Below are positions 25,101 through 33,703 of a DNA stretch of 38,926 nucleotides, piece after piece; position 1 is the first letter of the stretch, and the number at the start of each line of letters is the position of its first letter. The stretch covers positions 1 through 38,926 of the forward strand of contig QXXL01000039.1 in the NCBI GenBank assembly GCA_009911505.1. The letters run 5' to 3'. Position numbers and translations under genes: made by a program. The DNA is from Lachnospiraceae bacterium. Lineage in GTDB: Bacteria > Bacillota > Clostridia > Lachnospirales > Lachnospiraceae. Under the pieces are notes generated by a model, which was not told the DNA's origin, searched no databases, and saw only the letters and a program-made list of their open reading frames with translations.

Positions 25101-26343
25101 CTGTCAAAACTATAACAGCATATCCTCCTGTGGCACTGCCCCGTGCGCCTGCCAAAAATAATTTATCCGGTGAGCCAACCGAGCCCTCGTCACAATTAGT
25201 AACGTCTACAATATAATTGTTATTATCTTCCATTGTAACAATATTCCACATATGCCCGCCAAAGCCCGTTCCGCCACCCATCGTTCCGTTAACAGTATAA
25301 CACTTTACATCCCCACTGCGAAATACAGACATATCGCACAAATATTGGAATGCTTTTGCATATCCTTCACATACAACTCCTGTATCCGGATTTTCGTCAA
25401 ATACCCATATCAGCTGCCAGGGGTTGCCATATGCCGAATTATTCTCTACAGCCCCATGGTTATAGGAAACAAGCCCGCAAATACTATCCTTGTATGCCTC
25501 TAGCTTTTCATAGTCGTTCAGCCCTGCATTTGCGGCAACAATAGCTGAAGCCTTACCAGCCGCATCCTTTGCAGACTGGGCTAAACGTACATCGGTTTTA
25601 TACAAGGTATTTTCTGATTCCCTGTATTCTCCTGCTACAGCAAATGAATACTTCATTTCAAATTCTGATACATGTAAAACATAATAACTGGTATTATCTT
25701 CCGGATTCACCTCTTGCGCCACGGCATACCTTATCCCAGCCTCAGAACGCACTCCGGCTGTCTTATCATACCAATACAGCTCCCATGGGCAGTCTGCCAA
25801 GAGATAACTCAAAACCTCCCTCAAATCAGGCTGAAGCTTTGGCATCAGGGCGTCCATTACCTCCTGCGATACATTTCCATCTTCGTTTACACTAATCTGC
25901 GGCACCCCAAGCTCTTCTGCCGTCCAAACCTGCTTCGTTATGCCAAGATCCGCTAAATTCAAGGTTATTATTGAATCTGCAGCTTCCCCTGATGCAATTT
26001 GCCCAATCCTGCCTTTTAGAACCTCATAAGCTTTTAAATTAATACCATCAAGCTTCTCTTTTCCAAAATCTGCATACAAAGAAGCAGAATGATCCCCCAA
26101 AAAAAGCCCGTCTACATAAGCTGCAAATAATTCATCATGATCGGGCAGCTCCCCAAAAACATCTTGGGATAATTCGGTTGCCTGCATATAGATCATACTG
26201 CCCTGGCTTTTGCCGTTTTCTTGCCTGGTATCTGCCGTTTCACTTACGATGCCTGCCTGTGCGCCCGCCACAGCTGATGGCAGCACACCTGTCATTACCA
26301 AAGCCGCGGACAAAACTAATGATAAACACTTTTTTATCTTCAT
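22174..26343 (-). CDS. Large secreted protein: transglutaminase-like, LRR, about 14 CxxC/GH modules, C-terminal Ig/FN3-like domains
   Basis: This 1389-residue protein starts at MKIKKCLSLVLSAALVMTG, with AGGAGGAGC before the ATG and a signal peptide to about residue 30. A transglutaminase-like domain (about 255-400) has a possible triad: C325 in VVCEGYAKAF, H364 in GGHMWN and D380 in YIVDVTNCD. BspA-type leucine-rich repeats (about 500-580) follow, for example SIGKSAFSGCTGLNRVDL. From about 628 to 1240 there are around 14 modules, most with a lone Cys, a Gly, a CxxC pair and a closing GH or AH, probably metal-binding or disulfide-linked. The end has an Ig-like segment and an FN3-like domain (VRIRTYKAVDGVRIYSNWSKAKQV). 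No LPXTG or SLH anchor is seen. A surface or host-contact role is plausible. Confidence 0.85.
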   Translation of the reverse strand: MKIKKCLSLVLSAALVMTGVLPSAVAGAQAGIVSETADTRQENGKSQGSMIYMQATELSQDVFGELPDHDELFAAYVDGLFLGDHSASLYADFGKEKLDGINLKAYEVLKGRIGQIASGEAADSIITLNLADLGITKQVWTAEELGVPQISVNEDGNVSQEVMDALMPKLQPDLREVLSYLLADCPWELYWYDKTAGVRSEAGIRYAVAQEVNPEDNTSYYVLHVSEFEMKYSFAVAGEYRESENTLYKTDVRLAQSAKDAAGKASAIVAANAGLNDYEKLEAYKDSICGLVSYNHGAVENNSAYGNPWQLIWVFDENPDTGVVCEGYAKAFQYLCDMSVFRSGDVKCYTVNGTMGGGTGFGGHMWNIVTMEDNNNYIVDVTNCDEGSVGSPDKLFLAGARGSATGGYAVIVLTGAPNAEGYTVTYAYDSEMPGMYGDILNISDTGYEPQEDDGDHGLYGKFGDTIDWSVDLDGKLHLVGTGDMPNVDSADQIPWNAHKDKITEILFTGSITSIGKSAFSGCTGLNRVDLPESITLIGDNAFDGCSGIQELTIPASVVEIGRDAFLGCSSLKQVKFLGACPQGMENGGWTGPFKILYPIANKQSWQDFFKTETLGDGITGEEYCSVHAIETVVAKPATCTEDGIKAHFVCRGCNTYYLDVFGTEEITEEETVETALGHTFVWIVEIQPTALTEGKRYEECTVCRSRGREEALPPLGGHVHTYGDDYESEPSCHWQVCTECQAESEKVPHSFGAWSVKTEGSCFVQQTESRSCLQCRYEDIRVTGLCHNLTEIKEIEATCQRAGQKRHWECSGCGGLFLDSEGRVAASLQDLEIPMAAHNTNKINANDPTCTKPGNIEYYTCTACGGIYRDIQGNESISIEDTIITARHNYGEWITVEEPGCTRNGLREGTCSACQDVRTEEIEALGHTMRKTEAVSATCTQTGNIEYYTCIRCDKVYCDKEGAVEILAEDTVVAVIGHTYGEWVIVKEPDTEEAGLRQRECGVCGFEEAEEIPALGHNWEEGYTIDIEPSCATEGRRSIHCKDCGKVKDIEAIPAYGHRFGEWIIVTPQACTQTGIRRRTCSVCDYEETGNMAALGHNWEDAYTIDHLPTCTTEGLQSVQCAVCGETRAEPIPAAGHNMVKTKKQEATCTSDGNIEYYTCSICSRLYLDANGEQEVSEAEVKGSIKAKHQYETVIVPATTAQNGAAYNRCVSCGIIADTRVICCPKTVTLSAVSYIYNGKPQKPAVIVYDSKGNVIPQSSYTVAYSNHKNVGKASAQITFIGEYRGTVTRTFTIKPKGTSVSKLKAVSKGFTVSWKKNKKQTSGYQIQFAAKKNFKGAKIRTYEGVTKATVLKLKADKKYYVRIRTYKAVDGVRIYSNWSKAKQVTAKK

Positions 26344-26410
26344 AAAGCTCCTCCTGTTATAATAGAATTCGTTTAAGGCTTTAACATTCTGGTTAATTGC
26401 ATCTGAATAA

Positions 26411-26439
26411 ATTTTATATGAATTTACCATAAAAATCAA
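26411..26439 (-). promoter_or_regulatory. Promoter of the large secreted protein gene
   Basis: On the minus strand there is a -35 TTGATT (26434-26439), a 17-base spacer and a -10 TAAAAT (26411-26416). The start is expected near 26404, giving a leader of about 60 bases. It lies between the permease stop and the secreted protein start. Confidence 0.6.
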
Positions 26440-26474
26440 GATGATGGAAACTACAAACGCCATCCGTGTAAGGC

Positions 26475-27986
26475 TCAGTTATGCCTTTGCCTGTGCGGCC
26501 TAGCCTGGAACATACGCAAAAAGGCGATACATACAGACACAGCTGATGTTTGTGCCATAACCAAAAATACGGCTATTATTTTCCCTGGGGTAATTTCATA
26601 TGCTAAATGCCCGCCTTTTGCCGGCAGCCTGTCAACCTCCAGCGCCTGTGTACCCTGTTGAAAAGTAACCTCATACGCATCCGGGCTGCTTTTTGACGAT
26701 AAATATGCCTGGAGTCCATTTCCCATCATTTCAGACACTGGGCCCGCTAATAATACTGCCGCCAAAAATGCTAGCAAGCCGATGCAAAAGCATTCCAACA
26801 TACACTGCAGCAGCATATTTTTTTTCGTAATCCCAACCGATGAAAAAATGTCCATTTCATATCTGCGGCTGCGCATCCACATTGTAAAAATCAGAAAAAG
26901 AATCACAAGCGCCCCCGACGTTATGACGGCTATAAGCACGCCTGAAAGCTTTTTTACCGTAAACAGCGGCTTCAAAGCGTCTTTATAATCTTTGTCATAG
27001 GACCCTATATTATAATACTTCCAGTCAACCGCATCAAAGGCAAGCAATTTTTCTTTTACAGAATCCAGCAGCATAGGATCTTCCACAAACAATACCATAG
27101 AGCCTATATTGTATTCCGACTCCTCTGCAATAATGTCCGCCCCCGTATAAATCTGGTTTTCATACCTGGACCAATACTCAATGCCAGGGGCGCAAAACAG
27201 TGTGTTGGCCAAAATGTCATCCTCATATGTCCATTTTGTTATTTCCTGTTCAAAATTAACATGGTAAATTCCTACAATCTCCGTTTCATAAATGCTCCCG
27301 TACAGCTCCCCCGTAAAAATATCAGAATTCTGCGCCTTCACCTTATCCCCTGGTTTTAAGCCATTTGCTTGTGCCACCACATCCGATATAACAGCCTTCC
27401 CTTCATCGCCAAGCCTCACATGCCTCCCTTCCACAAGCTCTAAGGCGCCATTAACAAATGCAGGGTGCCACTCGCTGTCATAAACTGGAATAAAACGGTT
27501 ATAATGCGCCTCTGTCTCTGAAGAACCGCGAAATTCTTCTAAAGATTCCCGTTCCCCCTCATATTCTTCTGAATATTTCCCGTCCAAAAAGTCCAAAAGC
27601 CACGCGTGATGCCCCGGCTTTACAGTAAGGCCCGTATATGCCTCTACCTGCTGTGTCTTTGCATAAAACCCAGTAACCCCGTCAATTGCAAGAAGCTCTT
27701 TAATATGCTCTTTCTTAACAAACGGAAGCTTGATTTTCATTACCAGCTCGCCTTTTTCGTTGATGTGCTCATCCAAAAAATCATATGCATTCGGCATCAT
27801 AATCCAGTCAATCGTAAGCCCTGTAGTAAATGTATGCCGCGTGTCATCTACTGCCTTTTTTGCGCCCTCCCTCATCATAAGGCCTGTCAAAAGGAACAGC
27901 TCCATCACCAAAAAAACAACGAACAAAAGGATACTGCGTACCCATTTGCGCGTTACATAAAGGCACGCCCGTTTCCATACGCCCAT
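26475..27986 (-). CDS. FtsX/MacB-like ABC transporter permease
   Basis: This 503-residue membrane protein has the FtsX-like layout. It has an N-terminal membrane helix (about 16-36), a large extracytoplasmic domain (about 40-335) containing a VEGRHVRLGDEGKAVISDVVA segment typical of MacB-like periplasmic cores, then three membrane helices at about 345-368, 390-415 and 465-490. The helix flanked by RSRRYEMDIFSSVGITKKN matches the FtsX coupling region that contacts an ATPase. No ATP-binding partner is encoded next to it, so it either borrows one or lost it. The ATG follows AAAAGGGGGATTT. It starts 20 bases after rtcB and could be on the rho-rtcB transcript. Substrate unknown. Confidence 0.8.
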   Translation of the reverse strand: MGVWKRACLYVTRKWVRSILLFVVFLVMELFLLTGLMMREGAKKAVDDTRHTFTTGLTIDWIMMPNAYDFLDEHINEKGELVMKIKLPFVKKEHIKELLAIDGVTGFYAKTQQVEAYTGLTVKPGHHAWLLDFLDGKYSEEYEGERESLEEFRGSSETEAHYNRFIPVYDSEWHPAFVNGALELVEGRHVRLGDEGKAVISDVVAQANGLKPGDKVKAQNSDIFTGELYGSIYETEIVGIYHVNFEQEITKWTYEDDILANTLFCAPGIEYWSRYENQIYTGADIIAEESEYNIGSMVLFVEDPMLLDSVKEKLLAFDAVDWKYYNIGSYDKDYKDALKPLFTVKKLSGVLIAVITSGALVILFLIFTMWMRSRRYEMDIFSSVGITKKNMLLQCMLECFCIGLLAFLAAVLLAGPVSEMMGNGLQAYLSSKSSPDAYEVTFQQGTQALEVDRLPAKGGHLAYEITPGKIIAVFLVMAQTSAVSVCIAFLRMFQARPHRQRHN

Positions 27987-28006
27987 AAATCCCCCTTTTC
28001 TAAGCG

Positions 28007-29212
28007 TTACTCACCGCCTGCTTTAAAATTATAAACCGGCTTTATTACCTTTATAATCTCTGCTGTATCCCCAATATTTGCCACAATATCATCCATACTC
28101 TTATAAGCCATCGGACATTCGTCAAGCGTATCTTTATTGACCGACGTCGTATAAATCCCATCCATCTGTTTTTTAAATTCAGAAACTGTAAATGATTCTT
28201 TTGCCGCCGAACGGCTCATCAGCCTTCCTGCGCCATGTGGGGCAGACTGATTCCAGTCCTCCTCCCCTTTGCCAATACAAATCAAAGAACCGTCCCGCAT
28301 ATTGATCGGAATCAAAAGCTTTTCCCCTTTTTTTGCCGAAACAGCGCCTTTCCTTAAAATCATCTCATCCACGTCAATATAATTGTGAACGGTAGTAAAC
28401 TGCTCTGTCACATGCAATTTCATTCCCTTTATAATCTCATCCATCATCGCACGCCTGTTAAAGTCCGCGTATTGCTGTACAATTTTCATATCGTGGATAT
28501 ACTGGTGAAACAAATCTAAAGACACATAAGCAAGCTGTTTTGGAATATCCGTCTGCTTCGTATTTTTTAATGATGTAATACTCTTTTGAATTTGCTTTTC
28601 TTTGCCTTGCTCCTTTAATCTGGCAATCAAATCTTCAATATCCTTCTTTGCACACCCATTTAGGGCCTTATACCCCTCTTCCTGGTAATACTCCGCCACC
28701 TCTAACCCTAAGTGCCTGCTGCCGGAATGCACCACAACATAAATCCCGCCTTCATCATCCCGGTTGGCTTCAATAAAATGGTTGCCGCCGCCTAAAGTCC
28801 CTAAGCTTTTCTCTGCCCTTGCCGGATTAATATGGCGGTAACAGTACAAATCCTCCAAATTGATTTTATCAAAATACCGGTGCGTTTTTTCCCTCACATG
28901 AAACCCTGACGGTATTTTTTCGTAAATCAGCTTGTCAAGCTTCATAAGCTCTAAATGCTTTTCTTTAATTTTAATGGTTTCCATGCCGCAGCCGATATCT
29001 ACGCCGACTAAATTGGGGACAATCTTATCGGTAATCGTCATCGTCGTACCAATCGTGCAGCCTGCGCCGGCATGGATATCAGGCATTAGCCGGATTTTGC
29101 TGCCAGAAACAAATTCCTGGTTTAGCAAAAGCATTACCTGTGAAATAGACGATTCGTCCACAATATCCGTAAAAATTTTGGCTTCGTTATATTTTCCTTT
29201 TAATACTATCAT
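28007..29212 (-). CDS. rtcB: RtcB-family RNA ligase
   Basis: This 401-residue enzyme of the RtcB family joins RNA 2',3'-cyclic phosphate (or 3'-phosphate) ends to 5'-OH ends using GTP and Mn. Motifs present are LMPDIHAGAGCTIG, VGVDIGCGM with the metal-binding cysteine, LGGGNHFIE, VVHSGSRHLG and SAPHGAGRLMSR, whose histidine is the guanylylation site. I prefer the second ATG (MIVLKGKYNEAK), six bases after GAAGGG; the ATG two codons earlier abuts that site. It starts 51 bases after rho. There is no RtcA, RtcR or toxin gene nearby, so its job, such as tRNA or rRNA repair after cleavage, is inferred from the family. Confidence 0.92.
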   Translation of the reverse strand: MIVLKGKYNEAKIFTDIVDESSISQVMLLLNQEFVSGSKIRLMPDIHAGAGCTIGTTMTITDKIVPNLVGVDIGCGMETIKIKEKHLELMKLDKLIYEKIPSGFHVREKTHRYFDKINLEDLYCYRHINPARAEKSLGTLGGGNHFIEANRDDEGGIYVVVHSGSRHLGLEVAEYYQEEGYKALNGCAKKDIEDLIARLKEQGKEKQIQKSITSLKNTKQTDIPKQLAYVSLDLFHQYIHDMKIVQQYADFNRRAMMDEIIKGMKLHVTEQFTTVHNYIDVDEMILRKGAVSAKKGEKLLIPINMRDGSLICIGKGEEDWNQSAPHGAGRLMSRSAAKESFTVSEFKKQMDGIYTTSVNKDTLDECPMAYKSMDDIVANIGDTAEIIKVIKPVYNFKAGGE

Positions 29213-29263
29213 CGTCATCCCTTCTCTTAAAAAGCTGCCGCCACATCCGCCGCAAATTCCCCT

Positions 29264-30631
29264 TTAATATAATCTAGTCTTTTTGACCATTTGCAAATAT
29301 TCCCTGTTATTCCTCGTCCTTGCAAACATATTTAATACAGATTCCACTGCATCCCCCTGCTTTGCCCCGTTAAACGCCTTACGCATCACATCCACCGCTT
29401 CCTGTTCATCATGATCCAGCAGCAGATCTTCACGCCTTGTCCCTGATTTTACAATATCAATCGCCGGGAACACGCGCTTTTCGGAAAGCTTGCGGTCTAA
29501 CACCAGCTCCATATTGCCTGTACCCTTAAATTCCTCAAATATTACGTCATCCATTTTGCTCCCAGTATCCACCAGCGCAGATGCCAGTATTGTTAAGCTG
29601 CCCCCTTCCCGCATATTCCTTGCCGCGCCAAAAAAGCGCTTTGGCATATGCAAGGCTGCCGGATCAAGGCCGCCAGATAATGTACGCCCGCTCGGGGGCA
29701 CGGTAAGATTATACGCCCTGGCAAGCCGGGTAATGCTGTCTAAAAGGATCGTCACATCTTTGTGGTGTTCTACCAGTCGCTTAGCCCTCTCAATTACCAT
29801 CTCAGAAACGCGTTTATGGTGTTCTGGAAGCTCATCGAAAGTGGAATAAATCACCTCAACGTTTTTTCCTTCAATCGCTTCTTTGATATCGGTTACTTCT
29901 TCAGGCCGTTCGTCAATAAGCAAAATAATCAAATGCATATCCGGATTGCCCTTGGTAACCGCCTTTGCAATTTGCTTTAGCAGAGTTGTCTTACCTGCTT
30001 TGGGCTGTGAAACAATCATGCCCCTCTGCCCCTTGCCAATAGGCGAAACAAGATCTACAATCCGCATGGCAATGGATGCCCCAGGCTGCTCAAGGCGTAT
30101 CCTTTCGTTAGGGAAAATAGGGGTCAAATCCTCAAAGGGCTTACGGCGCTGGGCTACCCCAGGATGAAATCCGTTAATACTGTTTACATACAGCAAGGCG
30201 CTAAATTTCTCCTGCTGTGTCTTAATCCTCGTATTTCCACTAATCATATCTCCCGTCTTTAAGTTAAACTTACGGATCTGCGACGGAGATACATAAACAT
30301 CCTTTTCCCCTGGAAGATAATTTTCACACCGGATAAACCCATAGCCGTCTGGCATCACTTCCAAAATACCATATGCCGCAATCCCGCTGTCTAATTCATC
30401 TTTTCCCACGGGGACTGTACTGTCTGCTGAATTTACTTTTTCATCTGCTTCTTGCGGCTCCTCTTTTGCTTCCTCCTGCTCCTCTTTTGTTTTCTTCAAA
30501 TCCTTTTCGTCTTCTGCCAGCATTAATTCCACCAGCTGGCTTTTTTTTAAGCCAGACAGGTTTTTTAATCCCCTTGCTTTTGCCACGCCCCGAAGCTCTG
30601 TAACGGGGAGGCTTTCATATTTTTGTCTCAT
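29264..30631 (-). CDS. rho: Transcription termination factor Rho
   Basis: This 455-residue hexameric RNA helicase ends untranslated transcripts. The Rho N-terminal helical domain ([20 protein letters not shown]) is followed by a charged insertion (about 40-85, rich in E and K) absent from E. coli Rho. Then come the RNA-binding cold-shock-like domain ([28 protein letters not shown]), Walker [11 protein letters not shown], Walker [16 protein letters not shown], the Q-loop/R-loop region [17 protein letters not shown], and a complete C-terminus. The ATG follows AGGAGATAAATAAGAA. The leader has a hairpin (30678-30695) that could matter for autoregulation. Confidence 0.97.
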   Translation of the reverse strand: MRQKYESLPVTELRGVAKARGLKNLSGLKKSQLVELMLAEDEKDLKKTKEEQEEAKEEPQEADEKVNSADSTVPVGKDELDSGIAAYGILEVMPDGYGFIRCENYLPGEKDVYVSPSQIRKFNLKTGDMISGNTRIKTQQEKFSALLYVNSINGFHPGVAQRRKPFEDLTPIFPNERIRLEQPGASIAMRIVDLVSPIGKGQRGMIVSQPKAGKTTLLKQIAKAVTKGNPDMHLIILLIDERPEEVTDIKEAIEGKNVEVIYSTFDELPEHHKRVSEMVIERAKRLVEHHKDVTILLDSITRLARAYNLTVPPSGRTLSGGLDPAALHMPKRFFGAARNMREGGSLTILASALVDTGSKMDDVIFEEFKGTGNMELVLDRKLSEKRVFPAIDIVKSGTRREDLLLDHDEQEAVDVMRKAFNGAKQGDAVESVLNMFARTRNNREYLQMVKKTRLY

Positions 30632-30721
30632 TTCTTATTTATCTCCTATCCATTTATTCCGTTTTATTTTTGAGATATTTGTCTGATATGACAAAGACCG
30701 GTTTTTACCACTGATTTTCTC

Positions 30722-30727
30722 ATTATA
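30722..30727 (-). promoter_or_regulatory. Probable rho promoter (-10 only clear)
   Basis: On the minus strand a perfect -10 TATAAT is present at 30722-30727. The best -35 at 17 bases is a weak TTTCTA. The start would be near 30715, about 85 bases before the rho ATG. A TTTGTC/GACAAA hairpin (30678-30695) lies in the leader. Confidence 0.5.
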
Positions 30728-30784
30728 CAATACCTTTAATAAAATAGAAAGTATTTTTTTTAGTAATAGATACGGAACAACCAC

Positions 30785-30815
30785 AAAAAAGCAGGAAGCC
30801 AAATCCACTTCCTGC
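30785..30815 (-). terminator. Intrinsic terminator of the opp operon
   Basis: Read on the minus strand, GCAGGAAG-(9 bases)-CTTCCTGC (30791-30815) is followed by six T (30785-30790). It lies 33 bases after the oppA stop. Confidence 0.92.
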
Positions 30816-30848
30816 CCTTTCATCAATCCCTATGCTCGAAATCCATTA

Positions 30849-32645
30849 TTACTGCTGCTCCGTAGTATCTTCTAAAATTTCTGTAGTAGGTTCCAGGCTT
30901 TCCGAAGAAGCCTCAGGCTCCACCTCAGTTGGAGCTTCATCCTCTGCAGATCCCGTACCGTCGTCAATATCGGCATACATAAAATACCAATACCCGTTCG
31001 TCCCGTGCCAAGAACCCTTAAGCTCTTTCCTCTGCAGCCAGAAATCATTATAATATGCCAGAGGGATACATCCCATTTCTTCCAGTAAAACATCTTCCGC
31101 TTTATGCAATGCCTCCGAACGCTCCGCTGCGTCTAACGTCGTCCTGGAAATGTCCATAGCCGCGTCATAATCAGGGCTGCTGAATTTACCATCGTTATTC
31201 CCGTTTGAAGAGTAGAACAAATCCAGCATATTGGAAGCGTCGCTGTAATCCCCTACCCATCCGTTACGGGAAGAGTCAAAATCGCCGTTCCGCCGTATTG
31301 GTGTAAAGCTCGCCCACTCCACAATATCAACCTGGCAGTCTACGCCAATTTCCGCCCATGCCTGCTGTAAATACTCAGCGACCACCTTGTGGTAGCTTGC
31401 ATCATTGGTAGAATAGGTAATCGTAGGAAGGCCCTGTCCATCCGGATACCCTGCATCCGAAAGCAGCTTTTTGGCTTCTTCTATGTTTGCATCATGATCG
31501 GAGCTGATATAAGGCTGCCCGCCATTGGCTTTGCTAATAAACTCAGTGCCATCTGTATCTAACCAGCCCGGCCCAATAAAGTTATAAGCAGGTGTATATG
31601 TCCCCTGCATTAAGGTATTCGCAACATAGTCACGGTCAATGGCAAGGCTTAACGCTTTGCGGACATTGACGTCGTTAAACGGCTCCTTCTGAGTATTTAA
31701 GCTCAGATAATAAGTGCCGATAATCGGATCTATATAAAATTCGTCACTGCCGGACAAGGAAGGGATCTCCTCCGTTGGAACATCCTTAATCATCATAATC
31801 TCTTCCGTCTGGTACGCACTGTAGGATGCATTTGGATCTTCGATCAGGTTCCATTTGATGGCATCCAGCTTAATTGCGTCTGCATTCCAGTAATTCGGGT
31901 TCTTGCTCATCATAATATAAGCGCCTGGCCTCCATTCAGAAATATAGAACGGCCCGTTGCAAATATAGGTGCCTGCGTCAATCGCCCAGGCATCGCCGTT
32001 TGTATCAATTGTACCCTGCTGAACCGGGCTTAAGGTAGCAAATGCCGCAAGGCTGCCAAAATACGGGCATGGGCTTGTTAACTTCACCACAAACGTCTTG
32101 TCATCCGGCGCTTCGACTTTTAATGCATCCAGATTGCCTTCGACCGCGTCCGCATAGCCTTCTACCATGCCGAGCACCGTTTCTGCGTAAGGCGCTGCCA
32201 CCTCTGGGTCGCACACCCTTTTCCAGCTATATACAAAATCATTGGCAGTCAAATCTGTACCATCTGACCATTTTAACCCGTCCCTTAAATGGAAGGTCCA
32301 GGTTAAGCCTTCCTCGTCTGTCTCCCAGCTCTCGGCCTGCCCTTCTGCCAGGTTGCCGCCCTCGTCAAGCGTCAAAAGGCCTTCAAACGCATGAAGGATC
32401 ATATTACCGCCATCCACCGCGCTGTTTAATGCAGGATCAATTGTCTCTGGGTCGGAGCCCACCTGTACGGAAAGTACTTTTCCCCCTGCTGCCTGCGGCG
32501 TACCAGCCGCCTGATCCCCGTCATCCGCTGAACTGCCATTATCTGACTGCACATTGTCTGCAACATTGTCTCCGCCACCGCCGCAGGCTGCAAGCCCGAA
32601 CGCCATAGTGGCCGCTAAGAAGAGTGTAATAACCCTCTTTTTCAT
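30849..32645 (-). CDS. oppA: Oligopeptide ABC transporter substrate-binding lipoprotein
   Basis: This 598-residue family 5 solute-binding protein starts with a lipoprotein signal, MKKRVITLFLAATMAFGLAAC, where the lipobox cysteine is residue 21. A low-complexity linker (about 22-55) follows. The mature domain shows the OppA pattern: DPETIDPALNSAVDGGNM, LKWSDGTDLTANDFVYSWKR, and VRKALSLAIDRDYVANTLMQG. The C-terminal 35 residues are acidic and look disordered. It captures peptides outside the membrane and hands them to OppBC. It is the last gene of the operon, has its own AGGAGG site, and is separated from oppF by a strong stem-loop. A single gene is consistent with peptide import; dipeptide or nickel specificity cannot be excluded. 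Confidence 0.93.
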   Translation of the reverse strand: MKKRVITLFLAATMAFGLAACGGGGDNVADNVQSDNGSSADDGDQAAGTPQAAGGKVLSVQVGSDPETIDPALNSAVDGGNMILHAFEGLLTLDEGGNLAEGQAESWETDEEGLTWTFHLRDGLKWSDGTDLTANDFVYSWKRVCDPEVAAPYAETVLGMVEGYADAVEGNLDALKVEAPDDKTFVVKLTSPCPYFGSLAAFATLSPVQQGTIDTNGDAWAIDAGTYICNGPFYISEWRPGAYIMMSKNPNYWNADAIKLDAIKWNLIEDPNASYSAYQTEEIMMIKDVPTEEIPSLSGSDEFYIDPIIGTYYLSLNTQKEPFNDVNVRKALSLAIDRDYVANTLMQGTYTPAYNFIGPGWLDTDGTEFISKANGGQPYISSDHDANIEEAKKLLSDAGYPDGQGLPTITYSTNDASYHKVVAEYLQQAWAEIGVDCQVDIVEWASFTPIRRNGDFDSSRNGWVGDYSDASNMLDLFYSSNGNNDGKFSSPDYDAAMDISRTTLDAAERSEALHKAEDVLLEEMGCIPLAYYNDFWLQRKELKGSWHGTNGYWYFMYADIDDGTGSAEDEAPTEVEPEASSESLEPTTEILEDTTEQQ

Positions 32646-32672
32646 ATTGTATTTCCTCCTGTAAAATTATTT

Positions 32673-32705
32673 ATAAACTCTGCAGCAATAGCTGCAGCTG
32701 TTTAT
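32673..32705 (-). other. Stem-loop between oppF and oppA
   Basis: ATAAAC (32673-32678) pairs with GTTTAT (32700-32705) and CTGCAGC (32680-32686) pairs with GCTGCAG (32691-32697), around a 4-base loop. No T run follows, so it is more likely an mRNA-stability or processing element than a terminator. Confidence 0.6.
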
Positions 32706-33703
32706 CAAATAGCGCTAATTACACTTATCAATGTGGTGGCACGCTGCAAAATGGCCTGCTCTACCTCTCTCCATTCGGGTACCTTTTCGGCGCAGGCCGT
32801 ATCCGCATATGGGCACCTTGTCCGGAACCGGCATCCGGACGGGGGATTTAATGGGCTTGGCACATCGCCTTCCAAGATAATCCGTTTATTTGCCTTCGCC
32901 GCCTTGGGATCAGCAATTGGAATCGCCGATATTAAGCTTTTGGTATACGGGTGCAGCGGACGCGTAATCAGCTCGTAGCTATCCGCAAGCTCTACCATCC
33001 GCCCCAGGTACATCACGCCAATCCGGTTGGAGATATGCTTCACCGCCGAAAGATCGTGGGCAATGAACAGATATGTCAGCCCCATCTCCTGCTGTAAATC
33101 CTCAAACATATTGATAACCTGTGCCTGGATAGACACGTCCAGCGCAGAAATTGGCTCGTCGCAGATAATAAACTCTGGCCTTACTGCGAGCGCACGCGCA
33201 ATCCCGACCCTCTGGCGCTGCCCGCCGGAAAACTCATGCGGATAGCGGTTGGCATGTTCGGAATTTAATCCCACGCGCCTTAACATCTCTATAATAATAT
33301 TATAACGTTCCTGCTTATTTGCCGCCATCTTGTGTACGTCAATGGCTTCGCCCACAATATCCCCAATCGTCATGCGGGGATCCAGGCTAGCGTAGGGATC
33401 CTGGAACACAATCTGCATCTTCTTACGGTAAGGGAGCATATCTGCAAACTGCTTTTGCGCCACATCAAAAATCACCTGATCGCCGTATACAAAACGTCCC
33501 CCGGTAGGCTCATACAGACGCAAAAGCGTACGCCCGGTCGTCGTCTTTCCGCAGCCGGACTCCCCAACCAGCCCAAGTGTTTCCCCTTTGTATATGAAAA
33601 ACGATACATCGTCTACCGCCTGGACATATTTCTTATTCTTCCCGAACCCGCCGGCAGGAAAGTACTGTTGTAAATGCTCCACCTGTACTAACTTCTTACT
33701 CAT
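32705..33703 (-). CDS. oppF: Oligopeptide ABC transporter ATPase, C-terminus probably frameshifted
   Basis: This 332-residue ATPase has Walker [16 protein letters not shown], signature [15 protein letters not shown], Walker [13 protein letters not shown], and the Opp-type C-terminal cysteine motif [14 protein letters not shown]. The last 15 residues, after PEWREVEQ, read [16 protein letters not shown], unlike the family. Adding one G after the glutamine codon (around 32755) would give [13 protein letters not shown] and a stop at 32715-32717, matching the usual HFxACH ending. So one base appears to be missing, as a real mutation or a sequence error. The active part is intact. It overlaps the end of oppD by 8 bases. 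Confidence 0.92.
   Translation of the reverse strand: MSKKLVQVEHLQQYFPAGGFGKNKKYVQAVDDVSFFIYKGETLGLVGESGCGKTTTGRTLLRLYEPTGGRFVYGDQVIFDVAQKQFADMLPYRKKMQIVFQDPYASLDPRMTIGDIVGEAIDVHKMAANKQERYNIIIEMLRRVGLNSEHANRYPHEFSGGQRQRVGIARALAVRPEFIICDEPISALDVSIQAQVINMFEDLQQEMGLTYLFIAHDLSAVKHISNRIGVMYLGRMVELADSYELITRPLHPYTKSLISAIPIADPKAAKANKRIILEGDVPSPLNPPSGCRFRTRCPYADTACAEKVPEWREVEQAILQRATTLISVISAI

Noticed and set aside
26344..26463. N-terminal extension of the secreted protein
   Set aside because: It includes the predicted promoter, and the internal start has AGGAGGAGC followed directly by a signal peptide.
32042..32608. 188-codon plus-strand open frame
   Set aside because: It lies antisense to oppA, has no ribosome site, and has a proline/arginine/leucine-rich composition typical of a shadow frame.
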